64,000 bases of DNA from assembly GCA_030278955.1 (NCBI GenBank), contig JAOANR010000004.1, positions 17,236,526 through 17,300,525 on the forward strand, given 5' to 3'. The notes beneath the pieces were generated by a model, which saw nothing but the letters and a program-made list of their open reading frames with translations, did no database searches and had not been told where the DNA came from. This stretch comes from Hygrophila difformis. Its lineage: Eukaryota > Streptophyta > Magnoliopsida > Lamiales > Acanthaceae. Below are positions 25,301 through 36,144 of the stretch, piece by piece (positions within the stretch are counted from its first letter, which is position 1; each line of letters opens with the position of its first letter). Position numbers and translations under genes: made by a program.

Positions 25301-27384
25301 CTACACAACAGATTTCATAATAACATGTATTTTGATGAGCAAACTTAAGAACATGGGTTAAAAAAAATAAATAAATAAAATAAAGTAATGTTATTTAGCA
25401 ATTAAGCAACAAAAAAATAGGAAAAAAGTTAAAGATCCATCATATCATTACCCTTAGAGGGCAAACAGACATGAGGTATCTTTGTAGATTAATAATACCA
25501 GTCATATTTATATAAGAAGCATGCAATTCATGAAGAATCTCGAGACAAATGAACCAAGATTATGAAACCTTGTTCCAATTAGAATGGTAAGAAAATAGCC
25601 ATACCAAAATCATAAGAAATCAAACAACTAGTACACAGGCTAAATTGGGACATTTCCATTTCATACTCTTCTAGAACATGCATAAATTGAAACAATGCAT
25701 GAACGCAACCACAACCAACACATGCAAGTATTAAAGTTCAAAGATCCTTTGTTTTATAAGGATAGTTAATACTTCCTCCGTATCTTAATCTTTTTTACAT
25801 TCTCACTTTTTACGCAGTCCAAGGCATATTTTAAACCATCAATAACTCGAGTTCGGTTCAGGTAAAAATTCTAAAAGTTCGATATTTTAAAAACTACACG
25901 ACGAGATGAATCTAACAAGATCTCATTTGGCTATATTTTAACTTGTATAACTATGATAAATTTTAAGTGAAAGTCTACGTGTGAATAGTATATTCTATTC
26001 AATTGTCAAAGAGAATCAGATACGGAGGTAGTAATTTAATATTATACTTAATCTATGAACATGACTACTTTGATATCTGCACCAGAAAATCGAGTCTTTT
26101 AATTACCTTTAACTTTTCCATATTATGTGCAAGTTCTAAATGCGATCTACAGCAAAAAGAGTTTCCAGAATTATCATGCATTAATAAATTCATCTCTACA
26201 AAATTCAATGGATTCAGTCGAAAGTAATTCTTCCCTGTGTAGAAGTCACTTCCAATAGTCCACTATATTCTGCTAACAAGAATTTTCCTTATATTACTTC
26301 AAGCTGCATATTAGCAGCTAGCAACAGACATAGAAATCATTGCATCCAATTGACTTAAACATAGATTTGGCTCACAAATAAAAGATGCCTTCCCAAAATG
26401 ACAGGGCAACTGCATAATTAAAATTCCAGTGAATGCTTTGATTACATTACCTAGGAACAGACCATCTGATACGTGATTTGGGAACAGTCTAAAAAACTCC
26501 CCACCTAAATTGGACATAAATTATTCCTAACAGTTACAAGACAAAGTTTAGGTAGGCAATGATTTAATGCAAAGTTAGAATTACTTTTTGGTACCAAGAA
26601 ACGTAAGGAATAGAAGGAAGGCTCTTTGCGAGTCGCCAACAATTCTCATTGCCTCACTTGCCTTTGCTGAGTATCATCACCCACAATAGAATTCCGAAAT
26701 TGGCAAGCTAGCAGTAAATAGAATTCTTCAAGATCATTCTCTCTATTAATCAGTACGAGGAGGTACCGAATAAAATATGTAAGGAATTTAATTTCTCCAG
26801 TTTCTAACAAACCAATCAACACTTATCGCAGGTTGATTCTCAGTGACTAATTTCACCCAAGATCATTATCCCGTTTCCTTGCGTGCATGACTTTATTCCA
26901 AATTAATTGAACAAGTATTCCAACAAATACCTTCCACAAGTCAACCATAGAAATTAGAGCACTTGTACTCATTCGCAGTAGCATCCACTAAGCAAAACCA
27001 ATCAAAATTCAAATTCATCCAAATTTATGCTTAACCTCATATTAAAGAAGTTACCGTTAGCTTCTCCAAACGCAGAGAGTCATCGATCCTCCCTCCGGCA
27101 TCAACCACTGAAACGGAAGCCGGAGGCGGAGCTTCCTCCAGTTCCTCCTCGAACTCCGCCAGCTCCACTACCGGTAGAGGCTTGAACTCCGGCGGCGCGT
27201 GAGGCACGGATGAGAGCGAATAGCCATGGCGGAAGCCAACATAGGAGAGTACCTGAGTAAACGAAGGCGTACCGCGGAGGATCTGGGCGAAGATCTGGAA
27301 GAAAAAGGCAATCCAGTTAAGGAGCGTCCTCCAGACCTGTAGGGTCCTAGGCGCATACACTCCGGCCGTCGCCAGCTCCTCCAT
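22333..27384 (-). CDS. HAD-superfamily FCP1/SCP-like phosphatase
   Basis: Six minus-strand exons with GT-AG junctions give 315 codons in frame: 27384-27055, 25236-25108, 25009-24889, 24791-24710, 22706-22553, 22464-22333. The start MEELATAGVYAPRTLQVWR is followed by a hydrophobic stretch (about residues 21-36) that may anchor it in a membrane. The FCP1-like domain begins at VVLDLDETLVCAYETS, with the nucleophile and acid Asp114 and Asp116 of the DxDxT motif. ERPGLKEFLKQLSEFADLVLFTAG (motif II Thr189, split here only for naming) and IVDNNPFSF (Asp244-Asn245) follow, and the C-terminus is FHMPEWFQKHGIP. All catalytic motifs are present. It resembles an Arabidopsis HAD-like protein of about 305 residues (At3g55960, from memory). 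Predicted to remove phosphate from protein Ser/Thr; the substrate is unknown. Introns 1 and 4 are long (1.8 and 2.0 kb). Confidence 0.92.
25772..26031. mobile_element. Stowaway-like MITE, 260 bp, in HAD intron 1
   Basis: CTTCCTCCGTATC at the left and GATACGGAGGTAG at the right form a near-perfect inverted pair, flanked by TA on both sides. The interior contains CGAGATGAATCTAACAAGATC and TTGTATAACTATGATAAA, shared with the other 260-bp copies. Confidence 0.85.
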
Positions 27385-27906
27385 TGGTATCTAGTAGCGA
27401 AAATCAAGGTATAGTGCTCGTAGGGCGATGATCGGGCGTCGCTGAGGTTTTCCGGCGGCGGAGAGTCTAGAGAGTGTAGGTATTTGGGTATTGTTGGTAA
27501 TGGCGATGAAAACTAATGTTTTCCTATCGAGTCGAGATTTAACAAATGGGAGAAGAGGAGGGGCGGACCTCGGACGTGTGAGGCACGCGCCGAGTTGAGA
27601 ATGGGGTGGGTAATTGAATTGATTATTGAAAGATTAATGGATTTGTTTGTGTTGTTAATACATATGGAATTTGGCCTGTTTTGTCTGGACATGTAAATTG
27701 TAAAGAGTGAAGACCCGACTTGGATGCTGAATGCGATACAGTCAACAATTCATTTTAATTTTTCCTCCTAACTTCGTATTTTGTGGGTTTAGACAATGTT
27801 GGCCCCCGGCAAGGCCCCTATGTAAGATATACAGTATATTATAAAATTCAAGATTTTACAATTCTATTTAAATTCAATTTCACTACTTTTTTTCAAATAT
27901 ATAATA
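27385..27906 (-). promoter_or_regulatory. 5' flank of the HAD gene
   Basis: Upstream of the minus-strand start. The first 230 bp are GC-richer (GGCGGCGGA-type motifs), typical of a plant 5' UTR or proximal promoter, and then turn AT-rich. No definite TATA box was identified. Confidence 0.45.
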
Positions 27907-28166
27907 CTACCTCTGTTTTCTTAAAACTGCAACATTCACCATTAGCACGTAATCCAATGCATATCTTTAATGATTAATAACTTAAATTGTGTACACAAAA
28001 AATTATAAAAGATTGATATTCTAAAACTTCAAAATAAAGACAAATCCAACAAGATCTTACTTGACTATGTTTTTTCTTGTATAACTATGATAGAAATTTG
28101 AATCAAAGTTGAGTAATGAACAGTAGCAAAAAGTGAAACGTTTCAGTTTCACAAGAACGGAGGAAG
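27907..28166. mobile_element. Stowaway-like MITE, 260 bp
   Basis: Begins CTACCTCTGTTTTC and ends GAACGGAGGAAG, flanked by TA. It has the same length and interior motifs (CAAATCCAACAAGATCTTACTTGACTAT, named here in two parts by position 28040-28067) as the copy in HAD intron 1. Confidence 0.82.
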
Positions 28167-28169
28167 TAC

Positions 28170-28855
28170 TTTGTAATAATGTTGAATCAAAATCACTTGG
28201 CAAAGCTGCGCTTAAGCCCCAACGGCCGCGACAACCTTTTCCTAGATTGGTATCCTCGAATTCTGTGGGATGGACAGGCAACATTATACATTCGGATGGC
28301 TCTCGAGTGACCAGCTGCTGCCGCGCGGGCTTTGGGGCAGTTATTCGTGATGTCTCGAGGCAGTGGCTGGGCGGAGTTGCTGGTTTTCTTGGTGACTCGT
28401 CGGTGCTGCATGTTGAGCTTGTTGGAGTGTTCAATGGCATGAGGCTTGTCCGTTCCCTTGGCTTTTTGGATGTGTGCTGTGATTGTGATTCTCTGGAAAT
28501 CTAAGATTGATTAACATGACTCCCAGTACCTCACATTGGTTGAGTTCGGTTCTTTTAGGGATAAGAGATATCCGTAATGAGTTTACCACGTGCTGCTTCG
28601 AGCATGTTTTGAGAGAAGGTAATTCGGTAGCTGATCATTTGGCTAAGATGGGTGCGGATGGAGATTTATTTTATACCACATGGGCTTTTCCTCCTGACAG
28701 TGTGAGGACCTTTCTTACTGCTGATGCTATGGGTGTGAGGTTTCCTCGTCGATAGTTTGGCTTCTCGGTGATTCCGTTGGTTTTGCTAGAGTTGTAATTT
28801 TTTCTTTCTTTTTCTCTTTTTCCTAGCCTTAATTGGCTGTATCGCAAAAAAAAAA
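28170..28855 (+). mobile_element. 5'-truncated LINE (L1-type) 3' end
   Basis: Carries a C-terminal RNase H domain, a pyrimidine-rich 3' UTR and a terminal A-run (28845-28854, after GGCTGTATCGC). This is the usual end of plant L1-type LINEs. The 5' truncation lies just right of the MITE. No clear target duplication was identified. Confidence 0.75.
28200..28755 (+). pseudogene. LINE RNase H domain, frameshifted
   Basis: The first part reads IIHSDGSRVTSCCRAGFGAV (first catalytic Asp of the plant RVT_3-type RNase H), HVELVGVFNGMRLV (Glu) and CDCDSLEI, then a stop at 28504. Homology resumes in another frame at 28507 with FEHVLREGNSVADHLAKMG and WAFPPDSV, ending at 28755. The stop plus frame change shows it is broken. 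It would have degraded the RNA strand during target-primed reverse transcription. Confidence 0.8.
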
Positions 28856-28944
28856 TTAAAAAATAAACAATATCGAAAAATCAAACAAGACAACTAAACT
28901 GGGACCGAGGGAGTTGCTCACTTCTTCAAAAATTTAGGATATAG

Positions 28945-29586
28945 TATGGTGCGGACACCATGTCCATGCGGACATGGGGACACCGTCCGCAATCGTTGAT
29001 CATTTTCATTATCCGGTTGAGATCATTTGTAGGGTTACTTTCGTAATTTTACTTGTTAGGTATTTAATATGTTGAATTCACAACATAGGATATACAATTC
29101 AGCGACATGACATACCCAACTCAACGACAGAGCCAATCCAATTCAGCTACGCGGCCTATGCAATTCAATGACATTATTATATTCATCCCAGCGACGTTTG
29201 GAGTTAGAGCCATTTGAAGTTCTTTGCGATTCTAAACGCATCTTAGCGACGGAGCCTTCACAATTCAGTGACATGGCCAATACAATTCAGCGACATGGCC
29301 TATATAATTCAGTGACATTAATATATTCATTTCAGTGATACAATTTATACCTTTCAGCGACATAGTTCTATGCATTTGAACGCATCTCAGTGACAGAGCC
29401 TACACTGGCGTATGCAATTCAGCGACAATGCCTATACAATTAGCAACTTGATATAGTAGTTCTTAGCGATATGCTATATTAAATACCTAACAAGTAAAAT
29501 ACGAAACTAACCTTATAAATGATCTCAACCGTTGGATGATGAAAATGATCAACGGTTGCAGACGTTGTCCGCATGTCCGCACCATA
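28945..29586. mobile_element. MITE with ~110-130-bp terminal inverted repeats
   Basis: TATGGTGCGGACA at the left is mirrored by TGTCCGCACCATA at the right. The inverted similarity continues through GATCATTTTCAT..., GGTTGAGATCATTT and ACTTGTTAGGTATTTAATAT. Between the arms are many copies of AATTCAGCGACATG-like units. No coding capacity. The superfamily is uncertain (Mutator-like or hAT-like) because the flanking duplication is not clean. Confidence 0.75.
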
Positions 29587-29843
29587 CCATATATGCAAAA
29601 ATTTTATATGGTTGCCCATAAATTAGAGAGATATTAACTAAATTAAGCCATGAAGTACTTCCATTTTGGGCCATGATATTTTGATATAGGGAAATGGGTT
29701 ATTATAATGATTTCGGGCTCGAATTTAGGCCCTTTGGCCGGAACTCGGGCCGTGTGATGTGCACGTGCTTACCGATGCTATAAGTGGAAATGACTACTTC
29801 TAATAGTCTATTTTAGTTTTTTATCACTTATTTTTATTTTATA

Positions 29844-30103
29844 CTTCATCCGTTCTCATTTAATTGATCCATTTGCATAGTAGTTACTATTCATTAAGTA
29901 ACTTTGATCAATTTTTTTAGCATGATTATATAAGATAAAACATAGTCAGGTGAGATCTTGTTAGATTCATCTAATCACGTAGTTTTATTATATTATTTTT
30001 TTATAATTTTTACTTATGTATAATTTGAGTTATTGATATTTAAAAATGTGTATTGGACTGCGTGAAATGCAGGATTAATGCATTTAAAAGAGAACAAAGG
30101 AAG
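29844..30103. mobile_element. Stowaway-like MITE, 260 bp
   Basis: Begins CTTCATCCGTTCTC and ends GAGAACAAAGGAAG, flanked by TA. It is again 260 bp, with the shared interior in the opposite orientation (TGAGATCTTGTTAGATTCATC; GTGTATTGGACTGCGTGAAA). Confidence 0.82.
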
Positions 30104-30711
30104 TATATTTTAGGGTTTTCTATTTTTTTTTCACTTACGTGCTTATTTTTTTATGTAATTAAAATATATTATATATAAGCTTATATATTAAAAATTTTGA
30201 AACACTATTAATGGGACGGACGGAGTAACATAAGAAATAAAATAAATATTAATTCAAATATATTATAAAATAAGTAAACCAAATACAAATTCAAATAAAT
30301 TATAAAGTAAAAAAGAAATATATTTTATTATTAGTATCCAAAATTTTCGGACACGGTACTTTATGTAGGAATAATTAGTATTAAATGGAAGAATTTATCT
30401 AATGTGATTGTAATGGTTTACAATTTTAATTTATTTATTTATGTGTGATTTACTAATGTGTAGTTGTAGGTTGGATTTGAATTATTAATGGTAGTGGGTT
30501 TGAAATTTTAATATATTTTTATTAATATAATGTGATCGGTAGGGTTTAATTATTAATAGGTTTGGCGATTAATATTTTATTATTTTTTAAATAGAAATGA
30601 AAAAATTTGTTGGAACGAGAAAAAAGAAAATATGACATAAATAATGACACGAAATCAGTATTATTTATATTAATCATATAAAATAAACCTCATTGAAACG
30701 ACGAGGGAGTT
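30104..30711. other. AT-rich intergenic sequence
   Basis: No gene. Contains a lone MITE-end-like ATGGGACGGACGGAGTA near 30212 and otherwise low-complexity AT-rich DNA. Confidence 0.5.
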
Positions 30712-31267
30712 GTGATATTTGTGCTCTCAGAAGCAATTGGGTGGAAAGACTCTAATGAAGCTGAAATCACCGCTCTGAGCAGAATATGCACAGCCTTAGT
30801 ACGCGATCAAGGGTTCCCTTTACCCAAACTAGCTTTTGAATGTGATTCTTCAAATGCGGTAAGGAGGATGGAGGATCCAGACAAAACACCTTGGAGATTC
30901 ACTAAATTGTTAGCTCCCATTCTTGCAGTGGTGAACTGTGGGGGAGTAGTGAGATTCCAGCATATTGAGGGAACGTAACTCGCTCGCGGACCACTGGGCT
31001 AGATGCGGGGCAGCAGGGGAAGTGCGATTGAAAAATGGTATTAGCTATGTAAGTCTGTGATCTGGTAAATCTTGTAATGTTGGATGTAATTCTGTGATGT
31101 TGTGTGCTGGCCGGCTGCTAAAATGTTGGTAGTTGGTGGAGTTAGTGTTTAATTGGCCGGTGGGATTGTCTATGGTGTATGGGAACTTATGTGATGTAGG
31201 GTAATGCTGTAAGCTGTATTTTGGGCTATTCCGTTTTGGTATAAAAAGATGCTATTCTCAAAAAAAT
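30712..31267 (+). pseudogene. LINE RNase H remnant with 3' UTR
   Basis: Translation shows SNEAEITALSRICTALV (conserved Glu) and LAFECDSSNAVRRM (conserved Asp), then FQHIEGT and a stop at 30978. Homology continues after a single-base shift as NSLADHWARCG (third conserved block). A long GT-rich 3' UTR ends in an A-run near 31261-31267. The 5' part is missing. It is a different lineage from the LINE at 28170, judging by sequence. Confidence 0.75.
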
Positions 31268-31286
31268 GGTAGGCTAAAAAGTTAAA

Positions 31287-31399
31287 GGGCATATTTAGCA
31301 ATTAGTTATAGCTGTTAATTATATGAGTAATAAATTAGAATCAACATGAGTAATAAATTAGTCAAAATAAGCTGTTTGACAATTTTGAAACCAACTTTT
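31287..31399. mobile_element. left arm of a palindromic MITE split by the gypsy insertion
   Basis: This arm (TTAGCAATTAGTTATAGCTG..., GAGTAATAAATTAG, CTGTTTGACAATTTTG) is the inverted counterpart of 42740-42862. Removing the gypsy element and one CTTTT restores continuous homology into GCCTATAATAAGCT at 42518, so both halves are one older foldback element. Confidence 0.8.
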
Positions 31400-34077
31400 T
31401 GTAATACCCGAGAAATCGCCATCGAAAATTTAAATCCAAAATAAAAGAATTGGATTTAATTATTAAAACCGAAATAATTCCGAGAGAGCGGAATTAATTA
31501 TTTATCGGAAGATAGCAACTCGAAACGAGTTTATCAAATTGTCCCAACGATCACGGATAATTCCCACATTATGATTTTTATTTTTTTTTGAAGATAAGAA
31601 ATCTTAATATTAAAAAAAAAATTGTTACTGTAGCACGTGGCTACTGTAGCACTACTGTAGCACGTGCGGGTACTGTAGCAGCCGATCACTTGTCGGATTT
31701 TTGTCCCTTTAATGGTCAAAATACACCCCCAACACCCCATTATCATCCTTTCAAATCCCTTCCTCATCCCAAACTCTCCCAAAGCCAAAACACCTTTCCG
31801 ACGAACTTCCGGCGAACTTCCGGTGACCTTCCGGCAACCAAATCCGACCGAGGAAGTGTGTAGATCAAGGATCATAGTGCTTAGATCTTTGGTAAGTAGT
31901 ATCTTAGGTTCTCAATCTCGTTTTTCCTCTCAAATCCTCAATCTAACTCTTGAATCGTTGATTGCAAATACGTTCGTGGCCAAAGTCGGGAACTTTGCGT
32001 TTCGTAGATCCGTTCGTAGGATTTTGGACGAGCCGAACGACCCTAGGACGACTCAAGAACACAATCTCTGTAAGTTAACCTTACTATGGTTTTGGGTGAC
32101 TTAAAATGCAACCAAACATAGAGATTTAGAAACTCTAAAATCTGTCAACACGAAAAACCCCCAGCGCAGCGTTTTCGTATGAATTTTTCAAACCCCTAAA
32201 ACTGCTCAAACGGAAAAACTCAAAACATGAAAAACATTCCTAAGACATAGATCTAACTTCTGTAAAATTTTCATAATTTTTCATTGTGTTTTGATATCTG
32301 AAAACAGCCTCCAACAAACCTGCCCTAAAAGTCAAACTTGATACTGTAACAGATTTGAAATTGGACCAAAACCCCTACTTCAAGAGTCAAACCGAAAAAC
32401 TCAAAACTAAGATTTTGATCCTAAGATCTTAAGCTATACTGTGTAAAAATTTCAGAGATTTTCATCGAGTTTTGATACCCCAAATCGTGTCGGACATATT
32501 CTGCGTTTTTAAAGAATTTTCAAAAGTTGACAGTTTCCTTAACCGAACTTAATGAGCATATTTCTATCATTTCTAGTCCGAACTAATCTTTGTGATCTAA
32601 ACAAAAGTTGTAGATAATCATGTCTAGTATGTGTCTGTAAACTTTCAGAATTTTTGGAGTCCATTTGACATGTTAAAAAGTCGAATCTTTGAACAGTGTC
32701 AGACCTGAATCCTGGCAGCATACTATTTGTGTAGAAAACTTGATTTTTGACATGCTTCCCATCGTTTTTCCGAAAAACTCAAAACGTGAAAGTTGTTCAT
32801 TGGGATGTTGTTGAGATACTGTGAAAATTTCAGATCAATCGCCTAAGAAATGTATTTTTAAACTGAAAAGGCGTAAACTGTGACATCGATCGGTTTTAAA
32901 CTTGTGAGATCTTGAAATTTCTAAACAAACGGTTGAAATCTTGTGATACGATAAAGTTATATTTTTGAAAATCCCGTTACACTAAAGTTTAAACGATATC
33001 GGTTACATTGGTTACATAAAATTAGGGGGTGAATGCTCTGCAGGGTGCCCTCCTAATTATTCATTTCGTGCCAAAACGGCAATGATTACTACGCGCAAAA
33101 GATTGCCAAAACGGCATCTTAGTTTTGGGCCTATCCTCTCGGGTGTATCCGTATGGGTTACTCGAGGCTCGACGGAGTGGTACTGGATATGGCGGATTTG
33201 GCTACAAGAGCCAACGGGCCTACCCTCTCGGGTGTATCCGTATGGGTTACTCGAGGCTCGACGGAGTGGTACTGGGTATGGCGGATAGGCTGCGGCCGCC
33301 GGGCTACCGGCTAAATGAGATATGATACTTATGAAATTGGCTGAGGCCGCCGGATCACCGGCTAAATAATACTTTTGAAATTGGCTGCGGCCGCTGGATC
33401 AGCGGCTAAATGATATATTGTTGAGATGGTGGCGTAACGGGGAAAAATTTAAAAAGCTCAAATTTTTATTTATTTACTTATGGCACTATTCGTGTTTTTT
33501 TTTTAAATCATGTTTTAAATAATTGCCCATGCTTAAATTTTTAATTATGAAATTAAATGTGTCTTTAAAGTATGCAATTATATTCGTATTTTTAAATTGG
33601 TAAATAAAATATTTTTATGCATTGCAAAAAGTTTTATCTTAATTATTAAATCTAACCCCTTTATTGCTATGTGAGGATTGACTTACTCAGTATTTTATAA
33701 TACTGATAAAAACCGTTGTTCATTTTTTTTTCTCTTACAGAGTACAGAGCATGATCATACATTGGGGGATCATGTTGGGCATTTAAATATCTACTTTACA
33801 TGACTTGCATGAACGGGTCTGTTTAACCCGTGTTTTGGCCATGTCGGCCCTATATTTTAAATTCCGCTGCATACACTTTATTTCCGCTGCACGACTTATA
33901 TTTCCTATGCAACTTTGATGTATTATTTTTAAATTATATATGAATGGGGCGTTTGAATATTTTAAATTCTGAAAACCATAGCCTTGCATCTCTTTAGTGA
34001 GCTCTGAGAAACCGTGTCTTGCTAGGGAGGTGTGGCGGTGGCATCCCGGCCTGGGTTACCAAAACCGGGGTGTTACA
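31400..34077 (+). repeat. 5' LTR of the gypsy element
   Basis: 2,678 bp, from TGTAATACCCGAGAAATCGC to ACCGGGGTGTTACA. Compared with the 3' LTR it carries an extra 12-bp tandem copy near 31800 and scattered substitutions; by eye the two are roughly 98% alike. Internally it holds ACTGTAGCACGTG repeats (31625-31680) and the tandem repeats listed below. Confidence 0.95.
33127..33418 (+). repeat. tandem repeats inside the 5' LTR
   Basis: An 89-bp unit beginning GGGCCTATCCTCTCGGG is duplicated (33127 and 33216). Three shorter GC-rich units (GGCTG.GGCCGC...CCGGCTAAAT) follow. The same layout is present in the 3' LTR (41562-41850), so the repeats predate this insertion. Confidence 0.9.
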
Positions 34078-34080
34078 AAA

Positions 34081-34093
34081 TGGTATCAGAGCC
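34081..34093 (+). promoter_or_regulatory. primer binding site, tRNA-iMet type
   Basis: TGGTATCAGAGCC lies three bases after the 5' LTR end. It is complementary to the 3' end of initiator methionine tRNA, the usual primer for plant gypsy and copia elements. Confidence 0.92.
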
Positions 34094-34910
34094 CGGAATA
34101 TTTTAAAACTACTATTTTAAAGAGCCCGGAATATTTTTAAACTATTATTTTCAAGTATTATTATTTTTAAAGTTATCATTTCTAAACTAGTAATACATTT
34201 TTAAGAGCCCAATTATTATTTTGAAGTTAAAGTCCAAATTTTTAGCCCAAAAATTTTTAAGAAGCCCAAGAAATTATTTTTAGCCCAATACCTGTATTTT
34301 TAAATAAAGCCCAATGTTTATTATTTTGAGCCCAAAAATTTTATTTACTTAGTGTAATATTTTAAACCCAAGGATTAATTATTTTTGACTCAATATTTAA
34401 TTATCATGATAAGCCCAATTATTTTGGCCCAATACCCTTGTTTTTACTTAAGCCCAAATAATTTATTACTTTTGACCCAATATAGTGGCCCAAACCTTTT
34501 TCCTTATTTCTAGATTATCCATGAGGATAAATTATTTTTAAAACTCATGGATAAATAAATGCATGTATAAATTAAAACTCATTGGGGGATTGCATATGCA
34601 TACTTGCATAAAAATTTAAATTTTTGTATCTCCTAACTTTACATTTGACATGTTCTAACTTTAACCTACCTTGTCGACATTAGATGGCCAAACCAAACGC
34701 GAACGTGATCAACCTTATGATAAAACTGATTAACGAGTACCTCGAGTCCCAACAACATATATGTATTTAATAAAGAGACAACAATCAAACAAGGGTACCT
34801 TAAAACCCAAAACCCTGAAATCCACTAACACCACTTATTAAAAGAAAATCATTGTATAAACCGTCTATTATATTTTCCTTAAAATCTAAATCACTTGTTC
34901 TTGCAACAGA
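34094..34910 (+). other. gypsy untranslated leader
   Basis: Between the primer site and gag. It has recurrent AGCCCAA/TTTTTAA-rich phrases and no coding frame. It probably contains packaging signals, but none can be identified by eye. Confidence 0.6.
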
Positions 34911-36144
34911 ATGGCACCGAGAGGGAGACCGCGCGTCCAGCCCATTCCTCCCAATACCAACGAAATACCTAGGCAACCCGACATGCAGATACCAAACGTG
35001 GGTGTACACGCTCAGGAAGAGCCAGCAGGCCCTATACCAAACAACATGGGTAATCGCCTACGCACTCTAGAAGATGTTCTCATTGCGCTAGGGAACGCGC
35101 AGGTGAACCAGGGCCAAGCAGTTGTGGCACCTCCACCACAGGCTCGCATTAATTACCTAGCCATGGTGAACCCATACCACCCGCCACACTACGCCGGCGA
35201 GGAAGACCCTGCAAAACTAGAGGAGTGGATTAGGACCTTCGACAAGTTGTTAAGCGCGGTTAAGTGCCCGGAAGGGGAAAAGGTGCATGTAGCCTCATAC
35301 TACTTGGGAGGTGAAGCAGACGACTGGTGGCAAGCCACCCAGGGAAAGATACGAGAGGACGAGGAGCCCTATTCATGGACTGAAATGATGGAACTGCTCA
35401 GGGACCGATTTTACCCCCTGAGTACGAAGGCGGCCATGTACGAGAAGTTTTTGTCACTAAGACAAGGCGGGCAGACTGTACAAGAGTATTACACTCGATT
35501 CAAGGAGTTGGTGCGCTTCGCACCAGGACTAATACCGACAGACGTAGAGAAAGCACAAAAATTCGAGATGGGGTTGAACTTGACCATACGGGAAGTGATC
35601 ACTGGCGTCCATTACCCGGACCTGCAAGCAGTGTATGATCGTGCGGTGGCTGTTGCAAGGGTGCAACAACCGAAGAGGAGGATGAGTGGAGAGTCCAGCC
35701 GGGGACCTCAGGGACAAGATAAGAGGAACAGGGATAGCCGATCTGGTAATAATTCTGGAGGAAACAACTTTCGGGGAGGCCTGAACAGACCCCCTCAGAA
35801 CAACAATAGGGGAAATGATGGGAGAACCTTTTTTCCAAGGTAACCCTGTGCCACCATGCCCAAGATGTGGGAGACCTCACTTGACTAGGGGATGCCCCCA
35901 ACAGGGCGCATGCTACCGGTGTGGTCGATTTGGTCATCGGGTGAATGAGTGCCGGACTCGAATTGAGAACATCACCAAGCGGGAGGACTTGGTTATGGGG
36001 CCAGCACAACCTCGTAATCAAAATGGGCGAAACGGTAACAATCAGGGGTACAGACCCCCTCAAAATCAGAATTTCAACCAAAATCAACGCCTTCCACAGA
36101 ATCCAAATCAGCAACAGAATCAGAACCCGAACCGGGATCAGTAG
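34911..36144 (+). pseudogene. gypsy Gag with CCHC zinc knuckles, frameshifted
   Basis: The first frame (34911-35843, 310 codons) has a retrotransposon Gag domain: PPHYAGEEDPAKLEEWI, YYLGGEADDWWQ, LRDRFYPLSTKAAMYEKFL and VQEYYTRFKELV. It ends in a basic, Gly/Asn-rich tail. A +1 frame change near 35815-35840 is needed to reach the nucleocapsid part, which shows CPRCGRPHLTRGC and the CCHC knuckle CYRCGRFGHRVNEC. That frame stops at a TAG (36142-36144). Gag forms the virus-like particle and binds element RNA. Confidence 0.85.

Noticed and set aside
27168..27407. Minus-strand frame starting at 27407
   Set aside because: Overlaps the first HAD exon in another phase and lacks homology.
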